Positions 1-5,614 are shown, numbered from the stretch's first letter. The stretch: DNA of 11,970 nucleotides from Pseudomonadota bacterium (GCA_023433985.1 JAEYTN010000559.1:1-11970); one strand, 5' to 3'. Translations and numbers: made by a program. The notes: a model not told the origin generated them from the letters alone.

Positions 1-649
1 GGTCCATGATGCCGCCGTCGTTGACGAGGTCGTCGGTCACCGACTGGATGAAGCAGGCATGCGGCTGGGGATGCTCGTACGCCGACTCCGACTGCACGAG
101 CTTGTGGGTGAAGGGGTCGACGTAGAAGTGGCCCTGGCCGGGGCCGTCGATGCCGTAGGCCCAGTGCAGGCCCGTGTTGAACCACTGCGGGGAGTTGGGC
201 GCCACCTTCTGCGTCGCCAGCATGAAGCAGAGCTCGTCGAAGAAGGCCCGCGCGTCCTCCTCGGTGTCGAAGTACTTGCCCTTCCAGCCCCAGTAGGTCC
301 AGGTGCCGGCGAGCCGCTCGAACACCTGGCGGCTGTCGGTCTCGGAGCCATAGCGCTCAGCCTCGGGGAGCTTGCTGAGGGCCTTGTCGTCGGGGACCGA
401 GCGCCAGAGCCAGGAGGGAACGGCGTTCTCTTCGACGCGCTTCAGGACTTTCGCGACGCCGGCCTTGCGAAAATATTTCTGCGCCAGGATGTCGGCCGCG
501 ACCTGCGACCAGGTGGAGGGGACCTGGATGTTCTCCAGCTTGAAGACCGTCGAGCCGTCGGGGTTACGAATCTCGCTCGTCACCGAGTGGAAGGTGATGC
601 CCGCATAGGCGCTCTCGTTGGCTTTGGTGTACCGGCGTTCGATGCGCAT
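1..649 (-). CDS. nrdJ: Adenosylcobalamin-dependent ribonucleotide reductase NrdJ, N-terminal part (gene cut by window edge)
   Basis: Class II ribonucleotide reductase, which makes deoxyribonucleotides from ribonucleotides in the cytoplasm using adenosylcobalamin and works with or without oxygen. The first 216 residues are present; the rest lies beyond base 1. The protein opens with MRIERRYTK, the start I recall for alphaproteobacterial NrdJ, and contains the family stretches VPSWLWRSVP (78-87), APNSPQWFNTGLHWAYG (150-166) and PQPHACFIQ (195-203). Cys199 in the last corresponds to the first cysteine of the active-site redox pair. The ATG at 649 has GGGGA about 11 bases upstream. The gene diverges from the NDUFA12-like gene across a long intergenic region. 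B12 dependence implies that the cell makes or imports cobalamin. The family call is firm; only the 5' end can be judged here. Confidence 0.94.
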   Translation of the reverse strand, partial: MRIERRYTKANESAYAGITFHSVTSEIRNPDGSTVFKLENIQVPSTWSQVAADILAQKYFRKAGVAKVLKRVEENAVPSWLWRSVPDDKALSKLPEAERYGSETDSRQVFERLAGTWTYWGWKGKYFDTEEDARAFFDELCFMLATQKVAPNSPQWFNTGLHWAYGIDGPGQGHFYVDPFTHKLVQSESAYEHPQPHACFIQSVTDDLVNDGGIMD

Positions 650-775
650 TCGCTATAAAATCCCCAAAATCAGCGGACGGCGATGCCCGCGAGCCGCCAA
701 GGACGGCCTCTGCCTCATGTTCTGACGCTGTTGTACGCAGCCGCCGCGGCGGCGATACGAGCCCCGTTGGAACCT

Positions 776-796
776 CCGCCGGTCAACAGCCGGCGG
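776..796. repeat. Perfect 7-bp hairpin upstream of nrdJ
   Basis: CCGCCGG (776-782) and CCGGCGG (790-796) form a perfect 7-bp stem around a 7-base loop. It lies inside the proposed nrdJ leader. On the plus strand it is followed only by TTTG, so it is a poor intrinsic terminator. A 14-bp GC palindrome (GCCGCCGCGGCGGC, 740-753) lies nearby. The role is unknown. Confidence 0.4.
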
Positions 797-897
797 TTTG
801 TCCCGAAACGCTGCCGCGCCATCCGGGAGGAGAAGCGCAACCCGCAAATGGTTGCCGTGGAGCTTCGAGTCGGTCAACTGCGCGCCTCTCGACACAG

Positions 898-976
898 ACA
901 CAAGCTGTAGTGGCGACGGCGTCCGGGAGCGCCTAAATCCAGTATCTCATATGTGGATTGCGGGGAAAAGTTCCAA
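898..976 (-). promoter_or_regulatory. Candidate nrdJ promoter with NrdR-like box
   Basis: On the minus strand TTGGAA (971-976) and CATATG (948-953) are 17 bases apart, a plausible -35/-10 pair with 4/6 and 3/6 matches to consensus. Just downstream, at 898-913, lies ACACAAGCTGTAGTGG (plus-strand reading), an imperfect dyad that matches the NrdR-box pattern (ACAC...AGTG core) at about 12 of 16 positions. NrdR represses ribonucleotide reductase genes through such boxes, usually in pairs. A second, degenerate right half may lie at 941-956. This start point would give nrdJ a leader of about 290 bases. The placement is inference from motif similarity; a closer promoter is possible. Confidence 0.3.
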
Positions 977-1020
977 CCGCGATTCGTGAATTCGGACGCC
1001 TAATTTTGCTTCAATCGTGG

Positions 1021-1178
1021 TTCCGCAGCGCTGTCGGAAACGCCGCTAAACCCCGGCGAATCCGCCACTCTTTCGCCATCTTCGGACATCGCTTGAAGGT
1101 GAAGGAAAGGGCTCAAGCGAGGGGCGGATTTCCGTGGGAATCCTGTCAAGCGCATTATTTCCTTCACATTTCCGCCCC
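1021..1178. other. Intergenic segment dense in inverted repeats
   Basis: Part of the 684-base gene-free stretch 650-1333, in which I see no convincing protein gene. Perfect or near-perfect arms seen by eye: TTCCG 1021-1025 with CGGAA 1035-1039; GCTTGA 1091-1096 with TCAAGC 1113-1118 (and again 1146-1151); GTGAAGGAAA 1099-1108 with TTTCCTTCAC 1158-1167; a tight hairpin GGATTTC-CGTG-GGAATCC at 1126-1143 (one G-T pair); and GGGGCGGA 1121-1128 with TCCGCCCC 1171-1178. The 10-bp pair encloses the tight hairpin, so one branched fold is possible, while the 8-bp pair would compete with it. It could be a structured RNA, an operator cluster or the leader of the NDUFA12-like gene. It matches no RNA family I recognise. 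Confidence 0.35.
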
Positions 1179-1333
1179 CATACGCAGCGTCCCTGTGGAT
1201 GAAGGGGCACAACATGTAGCGGGCCATGCGGCGCCGCGTTTGTGCTAGGCGCTGACCGCCCGAACATGCTAGAGGCTAGCCACCGGCGGGCCTCCCAACG
1301 TCCCGCCCGCTCAGAGCTTTTGGACGAGACGGC

Positions 1334-1774
1334 ATGGCACGCGAGGCGCGCGAAAACTTCAGCTGGAAGGACTTCCTTCTCGAGATCCTCACCTGGTGGC
1401 GCGGCAACACCTGGGGCACCCGGCTGTGGGTCGCGACGCAGGGCGAATACGTGGGCACCGACGAGCGCGGCAACCGCTACTACCGCTCGCGCCCCGGCGC
1501 CAAGCCCGGGCCGAACGGTTTCGAGCGCCGCATGGTGATCTATGCCGGCGGCTACGCCGAGGCATCCGAGATTCCGCCCGGCTGGCACGGCTGGATGCAC
1601 TACCGCACCAACGTGGCGCCGTCCGAGACCGAGTACCGCCCGCGCGAGTGGCAGAAGCCGCACGAGCCCAATCTCACCGGCACGCCGCTCGCCTACCGGC
1701 CGGACGGCTCGCTGCTCAACAAGGGCGAGCGCCCGCGCGTTACCGGCGACTACGACGCCTGGTCGCCCGAATAG
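1334..1774 (+). CDS. NDUFA12-like accessory subunit of NADH:ubiquinone oxidoreductase (complex I)
   Basis: A 146-residue protein of the NDUFA12 / 17.2 kDa complex I subunit family, shared by mitochondria and alphaproteobacteria. It is thought to sit on the matrix or cytoplasmic side of complex I and to help assembly or stability; it has no catalytic role. It opens with a Trp-rich helix (WKDFLLEILTWWRGNTWGTR, 11-30), continues through GEYVGTDERGNRYY (37-50) and the GWHGWMHY block (83-90), and ends with KPHEPNLTGTPLAYRPDGSL (108-127), the family's typical C-terminal segment. Length and order fit the bacterial form. The ATG follows GGACGAGA at a reasonable distance. The DUF2155 gene starts 16 bases after its stop, so the two are probably cotranscribed. 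No other complex I gene is in the window, which is usual for this subunit. Confidence 0.9.
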   Translation: MAREARENFSWKDFLLEILTWWRGNTWGTRLWVATQGEYVGTDERGNRYYRSRPGAKPGPNGFERRMVIYAGGYAEASEIPPGWHGWMHYRTNVAPSETEYRPREWQKPHEPNLTGTPLAYRPDGSLLNKGERPRVTGDYDAWSPE

Positions 1775-1790
1775 GGGTTTGGCGGCTCCG

Positions 1791-2270
1791 ATGCTCCTGA
1801 GGCTGCTCCGCACGGGCGCGCTGGCGCTTTGCCTTCTGGCGTCGCCCGCGCTGGCGGACACCATTGCCAATCCGGTCGCCCGCTTCTCCGGGCTCGACAA
1901 GATCACCGGCCGCATTACCAATTTCGACGTTTACATCAACGAGACGGTGCAGTTCGGCGCGCTGCAGATCACGCCGCGCGCCTGCTACACGCGGCCGCCC
2001 ACCGAGACGCAGCGCACCAGCGTGTTCGTCGAGGTCGACCAGGTGAGCCTGCGCGGCTCGGTGGAGCGGATCTTCACCGGTTGGATGTTCGCTGATTCCC
2101 CGGCGCTCAATGCCATTGACCACGCGGTGTACGACATCTGGCTGATCGACTGTAAGCAGAGCTCGGATGTGCCGCCGCCCGATGCGCCCGCCGCCGCGCC
2201 GGGCGATGCTCCGGCCGCACCAGCGCCGGTCGAACCGCCCGCCGAGGGCGAGGTCGAGGACCGGGGGTAG
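1791..2270 (+). CDS. DUF2155 family exported protein
   Basis: A 159-residue protein of the alphaproteobacterial DUF2155 family, function unknown. Residues 1-22 form a signal peptide (positive start, hydrophobic core LALCLLASPALA, signal peptidase I site after Ala22), so the mature protein should be periplasmic. Cys14 is not in a lipobox. The conserved core runs from about 29 to 122 and contains NPVARFSGLDKITGRI (27-42), the TGWMFADSPALNAIDH run (96-111) and YDIWLIDCK (114-122). Cys65 and Cys121 are the two mature cysteines and could form a disulfide. The tail from about 127 is rich in Pro, Ala and Glu and looks disordered. I chose the ATG at 1791 because it gives the signal peptide directly; the frame is open further upstream, but that part lies over the previous gene. 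It follows the NDUFA12-like gene by 16 bases. Confidence 0.88.
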   Translation: MLLRLLRTGALALCLLASPALADTIANPVARFSGLDKITGRITNFDVYINETVQFGALQITPRACYTRPPTETQRTSVFVEVDQVSLRGSVERIFTGWMFADSPALNAIDHAVYDIWLIDCKQSSDVPPPDAPAAAPGDAPAAPAPVEPPAEGEVEDRG

Positions 2271-2290
2271 GGGCGCCCCCGCTTCTTTTG
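2262..2290 (+). terminator. Possible intrinsic terminator after the DUF2155 gene
   Basis: CGGGGG (2262-2267) can pair with CCCCCG (2276-2281) around an 8-base loop that contains the TAG stop, and CTTCTTTTG follows. The stem is GC-only and the tail is pyrimidine-rich rather than a clean T run. The position between two plus-strand units fits a terminator. Moderate to weak call. Confidence 0.4.
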
Positions 2291-2297
2291 TGCCGTT

Positions 2298-2333
2298 AAC
2301 TGGGCGGAGCTTGCGCTCGCCCCTCCGCCAGTT
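2298..2333. repeat. Imperfect 11-bp inverted repeat (REP-like hairpin)
   Basis: The arms AACTGGGCGGAG (2298-2309) and CTCCGCCAGTT (2323-2333) pair over 11 bp with one bulged G and a 13-base loop. A further GGCGGAG at 2359-2365 could pair with the same CTCCGCC (2323-2329), giving two mutually exclusive hairpins. Such GC-rich intergenic hairpins are often dispersed repeats in alphaproteobacteria, but repetition cannot be tested in one window. It lies between the DUF2155 gene and the arsR promoter. Confidence 0.5.
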
Positions 2334-2379
2334 CCGCTGGTCCCCACTCCCGCTTCGTGGCGGAGAAGGCAACCCTCGC

Positions 2380-2435
2380 TTGACGAGTTCGCCCAATATG
2401 TATTTAACAATCGTGTTATTTAATACGAACGTCAA
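2380..2435 (+). promoter_or_regulatory. Promoter and nested dyad operator of the arsR-type operon
   Basis: An AT-rich patch in GC-rich DNA just before the arsR-type start. TTGACG (2380-2385) is a good -35; TTTAAC (2403-2408) lies 17 bases on as a weak -10. Two nested dyads cover it. The inner one is TAACA-ATCG-TGTTA (2405-2418), extended by GTATT (2400-2404) and AATAC (2422-2426) with a TTT bulge. The outer one is TTGACG-AG-TTCG (2380-2391) against CGAACGTCAA (2426-2435), 10 bp with a 2-base insertion. ArsR-family regulators bind such AT-rich dyads over their own promoters, so autoregulation is likely. No Shine-Dalgarno sequence precedes the ATG, so the message may be leaderless if transcription starts near 2433 (TAATAC at 2421-2426 could be its -10). 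Confidence 0.6.
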
Positions 2436-2780
2436 ATGAGCCCCGATCCTCTCTCCATCACCTTCTCCGCCCTGGCTGATCCGACGCGGCGCGCCATCCT
2501 GCAGCGGCTGTCGCATGGTGAGGCGTCGGTAAGCGAGCTGACTGAGCCGTTCGACATTTCCATGCCGGCGATCTCGCGGCACCTGAAGGTGCTTGAGCAG
2601 GCGGGGCTGGTGGTCCGGACGCGGAACGCGCAGTGGCGACCGGTGCAGCTCAACGCGGCGCCCCTCGCCGACGTGGCGGGCTGGGTGGAGGGTTACCGGC
2701 GGCACTGGGACAAGCAGTTCGACCGCATGGATGCCTATCTTGCCGAGCTGCAGAAAGGGGACCCCGGTGCGAAGCAGTGA
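2436..2780 (+). CDS. ArsR-family winged-helix transcriptional regulator, cysteine-free
   Basis: A 114-residue DNA-binding protein, the likely autorepressor of the operon it begins. FSALADPTRRAILQRL (10-25) is the family's typical first helix region; 33-59 holds the helix-turn-helix, with recognition helix ISMPAISRHLKVLEQAGLV (41-59). The wing follows (RTRNAQWRPVQL, 61-72), then a dimerisation helix to about 106. There is no cysteine anywhere and the ELCVCDL-type metal site is absent, so it is not an arsenic- or cadmium-thiolate sensor. ArsR proteins of this shape are commonly paired with SRPBCC proteins of the AHSA1 type, as here. The signal is unknown, and one of the downstream ligand-binding proteins may influence it. 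The 3' end overlaps the next gene by 14 bases. Confidence 0.9.
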   Translation: MSPDPLSITFSALADPTRRAILQRLSHGEASVSELTEPFDISMPAISRHLKVLEQAGLVVRTRNAQWRPVQLNAAPLADVAGWVEGYRRHWDKQFDRMDAYLAELQKGDPGAKQ

Positions 2781-3297
2781 GGCGACGCCGGAGCAGCAGG
2801 CGCTGGTGCTCGAGATCGACCGGGTCTTCGATGCGCCGCGCGAGTTGGTCTGGCGGCTGTGGCGCGACCCCGAGCACATGATCCGCTGGCACGGGCCGGA
2901 AGGCTACGCGCTGCTGGAGTGCGACCTCGATTTCCGGGTTGGCGGAAAGTGGCGGCGTTGCATGAGCAACGGCCCGGGCCACAGGCACTTCATCCACGGC
3001 GAGTATCTCGAAATCGAGGAACCGAGCCGGCTGAGCTTCACCTACATCAACGAGTACGACGGGTTCGAAACTGTCGTGGCCATGGATTTCCTCGAGGCGC
3101 CGGGCGGGCGGACTCGCATGTTGTTCCGCCAGACGCCGTTCGTCAGCGCCGAGGAGCGCGATGGGCACGGCTGGGGCTGGCGCAGCGGCTTCGATTGTTT
3201 CGCTGCATACCTCGCCCGCCTTGCGGGAACCGATGGCGGCCCGCAGGGGCGGCCGCGTAGCGACCTGCTGGCGGAAGGAACACTGGGAGGACAGTGA
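2767..3297 (+). CDS. SRPBCC / AHSA1-like ligand-binding protein
   Basis: A 176-residue START/Bet v1-like helix-grip protein of the activator-of-Hsp90-ATPase (AHSA1) type. Such proteins have a deep hydrophobic pocket; most bacterial members have no known ligand. LEIDRVFDAPRELVWRLWRD (15-34) followed by PEHMIRWHGP (35-44) is the family's N-terminal signature. FRVGGKWR (56-63), GEYLEIEEPSRLSFTY (78-93) and the C-terminal helix (GWGWRSGFDCFAAYLARLAG, 135-154) complete the fold. The start is the GTG at 2767: AAAGGGG stands six bases before it and homology begins soon after. The frame is open upstream, but only as readthrough of the arsR gene. The 14-base overlap with arsR and the one-base overlap with the next ATG imply translational coupling. 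Residues after about 157 are a low-complexity tail. Confidence 0.87.
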   Translation: MRSSEATPEQQALVLEIDRVFDAPRELVWRLWRDPEHMIRWHGPEGYALLECDLDFRVGGKWRRCMSNGPGHRHFIHGEYLEIEEPSRLSFTYINEYDGFETVVAMDFLEAPGGRTRMLFRQTPFVSAEERDGHGWGWRSGFDCFAAYLARLAGTDGGPQGRPRSDLLAEGTLGGQ

Positions 3298-3809
3298 TGG
3301 CGACGAAGACGACGGCGACCATACCCGAGCCGAGTGTGGTGGAGCGGGCAGCGCAACCATACGTCGCGATCTGCCGGCAGGTGGACATCCCTTTCGGCGG
3401 CGTCGCCACCAAGACCATGAAAGCGGTGCGGCGAGCGATCAAAGCGCAGGGAATTCAAGGCACTGGTGCAGCTATCTTCAAGTACAACATCGTTGTGATG
3501 CCGGCCCTCGAGATCGAGTTCGGCTTCGAGACGGAGACGCTGCAGCGGACGAGCGGCGAACTGATGGCCGGCACGCTGCCGGCCGGGCGCTATGCGGAAC
3601 TCACCTTCTTCGGGCCCTACAGGCACCTCTACAAGGTAAACGGCGCGCTGATCGACTGGTCACGAGCCAGGGGACTGGAGTTCGATATGCACACCGAGCC
3701 CGATGGCGACCATTTTGCCTCGCGGGTTGAGTTCTATTCCAACGGGCCTGACGACGAGCCCGATCCGAACAAGCTGAAGACCGTCGTTTCGATCCGCCTC
3801 AGGGACTGA
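3297..3809 (+). CDS. GyrI-like small-molecule binding domain protein
   Basis: A 170-residue stand-alone GyrI-like protein (effector-binding fold related to the ligand domains of Rob, BmrR and SbmC). Such proteins bind drugs or other small hydrophobic compounds, and some hydrolyse them. After a variable start, PYVAICRQVDIPFGG (21-35) opens the domain. PALEIEFGFET (69-79) and PAGRYAELTFFGPYRHLYKV (95-114) are the strongest family stretches, and the closing strands include SRVEFYSNG (142-150) and KTVVSIRL (161-168). I chose the ATG at 3297, which overlaps the preceding stop as TGATG and has GGGAGG six bases upstream; a GTG just before is less likely. Conserved acidic pocket residues are suggested by Glu72, Glu74 and Glu101. 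The context points to handling of the same compound as its SRPBCC neighbour; this is inference. Confidence 0.85.
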   Translation: MATKTTATIPEPSVVERAAQPYVAICRQVDIPFGGVATKTMKAVRRAIKAQGIQGTGAAIFKYNIVVMPALEIEFGFETETLQRTSGELMAGTLPAGRYAELTFFGPYRHLYKVNGALIDWSRARGLEFDMHTEPDGDHFASRVEFYSNGPDDEPDPNKLKTVVSIRLRD

Positions 3810-3813
3810 CGCC

Positions 3814-4599
3814 ATGCTGCTTCGGGACAGGACGGTTATCGTCTACGGCGGCTCGGGTGCAGCGGGCGGTGCGGTCGCCAGGGCCTTCGCCCGCGAGGGG
3901 GCGCGTGTGTTTCTCGCTGCACGCAACCGCGAGCGGCTCGAGGCGGTGGCGAGCGAGATCGTTGCGGCGGGCGGCCAGGCCGAGGTGGCGCCGGTCGATG
4001 CGACGGACCGCGAGGCTGTGGAGGCGCACCTTGCCGGCATTGTCGACCGGGTGGGGCCGGTGAAGGTGATGTTCAACGCCTGTGGCTGGGCCGATACGCA
4101 GGGCGCGGTGCTGACCGAGATGCCGTTCGAGCGGTTCCATGACGTCGTGGAGGTGGCGCTGCGCAACTGGTTCGTCACCGGCACGACGATGGCGCGGCAC
4201 ATGGCTGCGAACGGGGGCGGAGCCATCGTCGGCATCACGGCGAATGCCGGGCGCGAGGCTTACTCGCATGTCGGCGGGTTCGGTGTCGCCTGCGCAGCCG
4301 TCGAGCACTACCTGCGGCAGCTGGCGGTCGAGAACGGACCGGCTCAGGTCCGCGTGACCTGGGTGCGGTCGCCCGGCTCGCCCGATGCCCCGGGGGTACG
4401 CCAGGCCTGGCAGCTGCGCGCCGAGGAACGGGGCATGACCTGGGACGAGGTGGCGCGCGAGTTCTGCAAGGACACCCCGCTGCGGCGCGTGACGCACCTG
4501 GCACAGGTCGCGGATGCCGCTGTGCTGCTCGCCTCGGACCTTGCTGCCGGGATGACCATGACGATGGCAAACGCGACCGGCGGGGCGCTGCTCGACTAG
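3814..4599 (+). CDS. Divergent short-chain dehydrogenase/reductase-like protein lacking the catalytic tetrad
   Basis: A 261-residue protein with the SDR Rossmann fold. The dinucleotide loop reads YGGSGAAGG (11-19), an altered TGxxxGxG with Ala16 for the middle Gly. LAARNRERL (34-42) follows the second strand, VDATD (61-65) fits the cofactor adenine site and FNACG (87-91) stands for NNAG. The catalytic residues are missing: VNL is VALR (Ala115), the active-site Ser aligns with Ala143 in ITANAG, and YxxxK is FGVAC (Phe156, Cys160). The remaining helix CAAVEHYLRQLA and the C-terminal GGALLD end are normal, and nothing suggests frameshift or decay. It may bind NAD(P) without classical dehydrogenase chemistry. 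I recall a clade of such divergent SDRs of unknown function. It is the last gene of the arsR unit, 4 bases after the GyrI-like gene, and its stop overlaps the convergent SnoaL-like gene. Confidence 0.88.
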   Translation: MLLRDRTVIVYGGSGAAGGAVARAFAREGARVFLAARNRERLEAVASEIVAAGGQAEVAPVDATDREAVEAHLAGIVDRVGPVKVMFNACGWADTQGAVLTEMPFERFHDVVEVALRNWFVTGTTMARHMAANGGGAIVGITANAGREAYSHVGGFGVACAAVEHYLRQLAVENGPAQVRVTWVRSPGSPDAPGVRQAWQLRAEERGMTWDEVAREFCKDTPLRRVTHLAQVADAAVLLASDLAAGMTMTMANATGGALLD

Positions 4600-4976
4600 A
4601 GCTGCCCCTCGATGGCCTGCTTTTCCACGATCGACCAGACCTCGGCGATGCGGCCATCGGCGTAGCGGTAGAAGACGTTCTCGGTGAACTGCACGCGGCG
4701 GCCATTCACAGGCAGACCCAGGAACTCGCCCCTGGGCGTGCAGTCGAAGTCGAGGCGGGCCGCAACCATTTCGCTCTCGGCAACCAGCAGCCCGATCTCG
4801 AAATGGAGGTCGGGAATATCCTGCACATTCTCCTCCAGCATGGCGCGGTAGCCGGGGAGGCCGAAGGCGCGGCCATTGTGCCGTACGTTATCCGCCACGT
4901 ACGCGCCGAGGCGGTTCCAGTCGCGGGCGTTGAGGCAGGCGATGTAGCTGCGGTAGCGGTCCCGGACGTCGCTCAT
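4596..4976 (-). CDS. SnoaL-like / ester cyclase family protein
   Basis: A 126-residue protein of the SnoaL-like polyketide (ester) cyclase family, an NTF2-like alpha+beta cone. Members bind hydrophobic substrates; only a few have proven cyclase activity. The opening helix VRDRYRSYIACLNARDWNRL (4-23), GLPGYRAMLEENVQDIPDLH (39-58), the strand MVAARLDFDCTPRGEFLGLP (70-89) and the closing RIAEVWSIVEKQAI (109-122) follow the family order. The ATG overlaps the aat stop as ATGA, which points to coupled translation at the end of the aroQ-accB-accC-aat unit. Its stop overlaps the stop of the SDR-like gene within CTAG (4596-4599), leaving no room for a separate terminator between the convergent units. 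Function is unknown; it may be unrelated to Aat. Confidence 0.85.
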   Translation of the reverse strand: MSDVRDRYRSYIACLNARDWNRLGAYVADNVRHNGRAFGLPGYRAMLEENVQDIPDLHFEIGLLVAESEMVAARLDFDCTPRGEFLGLPVNGRRVQFTENVFYRYADGRIAEVWSIVEKQAIEGQL

Positions 4977-5614
4977 GGCGCAGGCTGGCCGTCGATGGCG
5001 AAGTAGTCGGCCTGGTGGCGCAACGCCTCGGCGAGACGGACTTCGTAGTCCTCACGCGGAATCTCGATGCCGCCGAAGGTCTTGAGGTGATCGGTGACGA
5101 ACTGCGTGTCGAGCAGCCGGTAGCCGCCCGCCCTGAGGCGGAACAGCAGGTTCGCCATGGCGATCTTGGAGCAATCGGTCTTGCGATGGAACATCGATTC
5201 CCCGAAGAACGCCGCCCCCAGCGAGACGCCGTACAGCCCTCCCACCAGCGCCGGCCCATCCCAAACCTCCACCGTGTGTACCAGCCCCCGATCGAACAGG
5301 GCGCCGTAGAGCCGCCGGATTTCGGCGTTGATCCAGGTCGTGTCGCGATCGACGCCGGCCGTGGCGCAGCCTTCGATAACGGCGCCGAAATCGGTATCGA
5401 CCTTCACCTGGTAGGGGTGGGTGCGCAGCGTCTTCCCGAGGGTACGGCTGATGTGGAAATCGTCCAGAGGGATGATGCCGCGCTGCTGCGGGCTGACCCA
5501 GAACAGGTCGGGCGAGCCCGCATCCTCCGCCATCGGGAAGATGCCGGCCTGGTAGGCGCGGACAATCAGCTCCGGCGTGAGTTCGATGGCGAAGGGATCG
5601 GTTTTCCGCGACAT
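4973..5614 (-). CDS. aat: Leucyl/phenylalanyl-tRNA--protein transferase
   Basis: Moves Leu or Phe from aminoacyl-tRNA to proteins with N-terminal Lys or Arg, marking them for ClpS/ClpAP degradation (N-degron pathway, cytoplasm). The 213 residues span the whole family: ELTPELIVRAYQAGIFPMAE (11-30), LFWVSPQQRGIIPLDDFHIS (37-56), TWINAEIRRLY (93-103), VEVWDGPALVGGLYGVSLG (115-133), FFGESMFHRKTDCSKIA (136-152) and LLDTQFVTDHLKTFGGIEIP (167-186). I placed the start at 5614 because homology begins at MSRKTDPFAIELTPE. Another in-frame ATG at 5656 would add 14 residues outside the family pattern; neither start has a strong Shine-Dalgarno. It lies 117 bases downstream of accC, with a hairpin between, and overlaps the SnoaL-like start by 4 bases. 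Confidence 0.94.
   Translation of the reverse strand: MSRKTDPFAIELTPELIVRAYQAGIFPMAEDAGSPDLFWVSPQQRGIIPLDDFHISRTLGKTLRTHPYQVKVDTDFGAVIEGCATAGVDRDTTWINAEIRRLYGALFDRGLVHTVEVWDGPALVGGLYGVSLGAAFFGESMFHRKTDCSKIAMANLLFRLRAGGYRLLDTQFVTDHLKTFGGIEIPREDYEVRLAEALRHQADYFAIDGQPAP

Noticed and set aside
653..901. An 82-codon minus-strand open frame ending just before the nrdJ ATG, a possible leader peptide
   Set aside because: It starts with GTG and lacks a Shine-Dalgarno; its Arg-rich composition is typical of chance frames. The spacing to nrdJ is interesting but not enough.
650..950. Cobalamin riboswitch upstream of the B12-dependent nrdJ
   Set aside because: No B12-box-like AGxCAGGAGACCTGCC and no convincing GCCACTG core context on the minus strand.
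867..1142. Four GANTC (CcrM methylation) sites at 867, 981, 1058 and 1138
   Set aside because: The number is not clearly above chance for about 680 bases; cell-cycle control of nrdJ would need evidence beyond this.
950..1204. TGTGGAT words resembling DnaA boxes (near 952 and 1194)
   Set aside because: Two imperfect 9-mers with no AT-rich unwinding region or origin-type neighbours are expected by chance.
2593..2766. A longer version of the SRPBCC protein starting inside the arsR-type gene
   Set aside because: The extra part is out-of-frame readthrough of the regulator, and the GTG at 2767 has a clear AAAGGGG in front.
1046..2879. Long minus-strand open frames opposite the NDUFA12-like, DUF2155 and arsR-type genes
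   Set aside because: They are antisense to strongly recognised families and have an Arg/Ala/Gly-biased composition with no motif.
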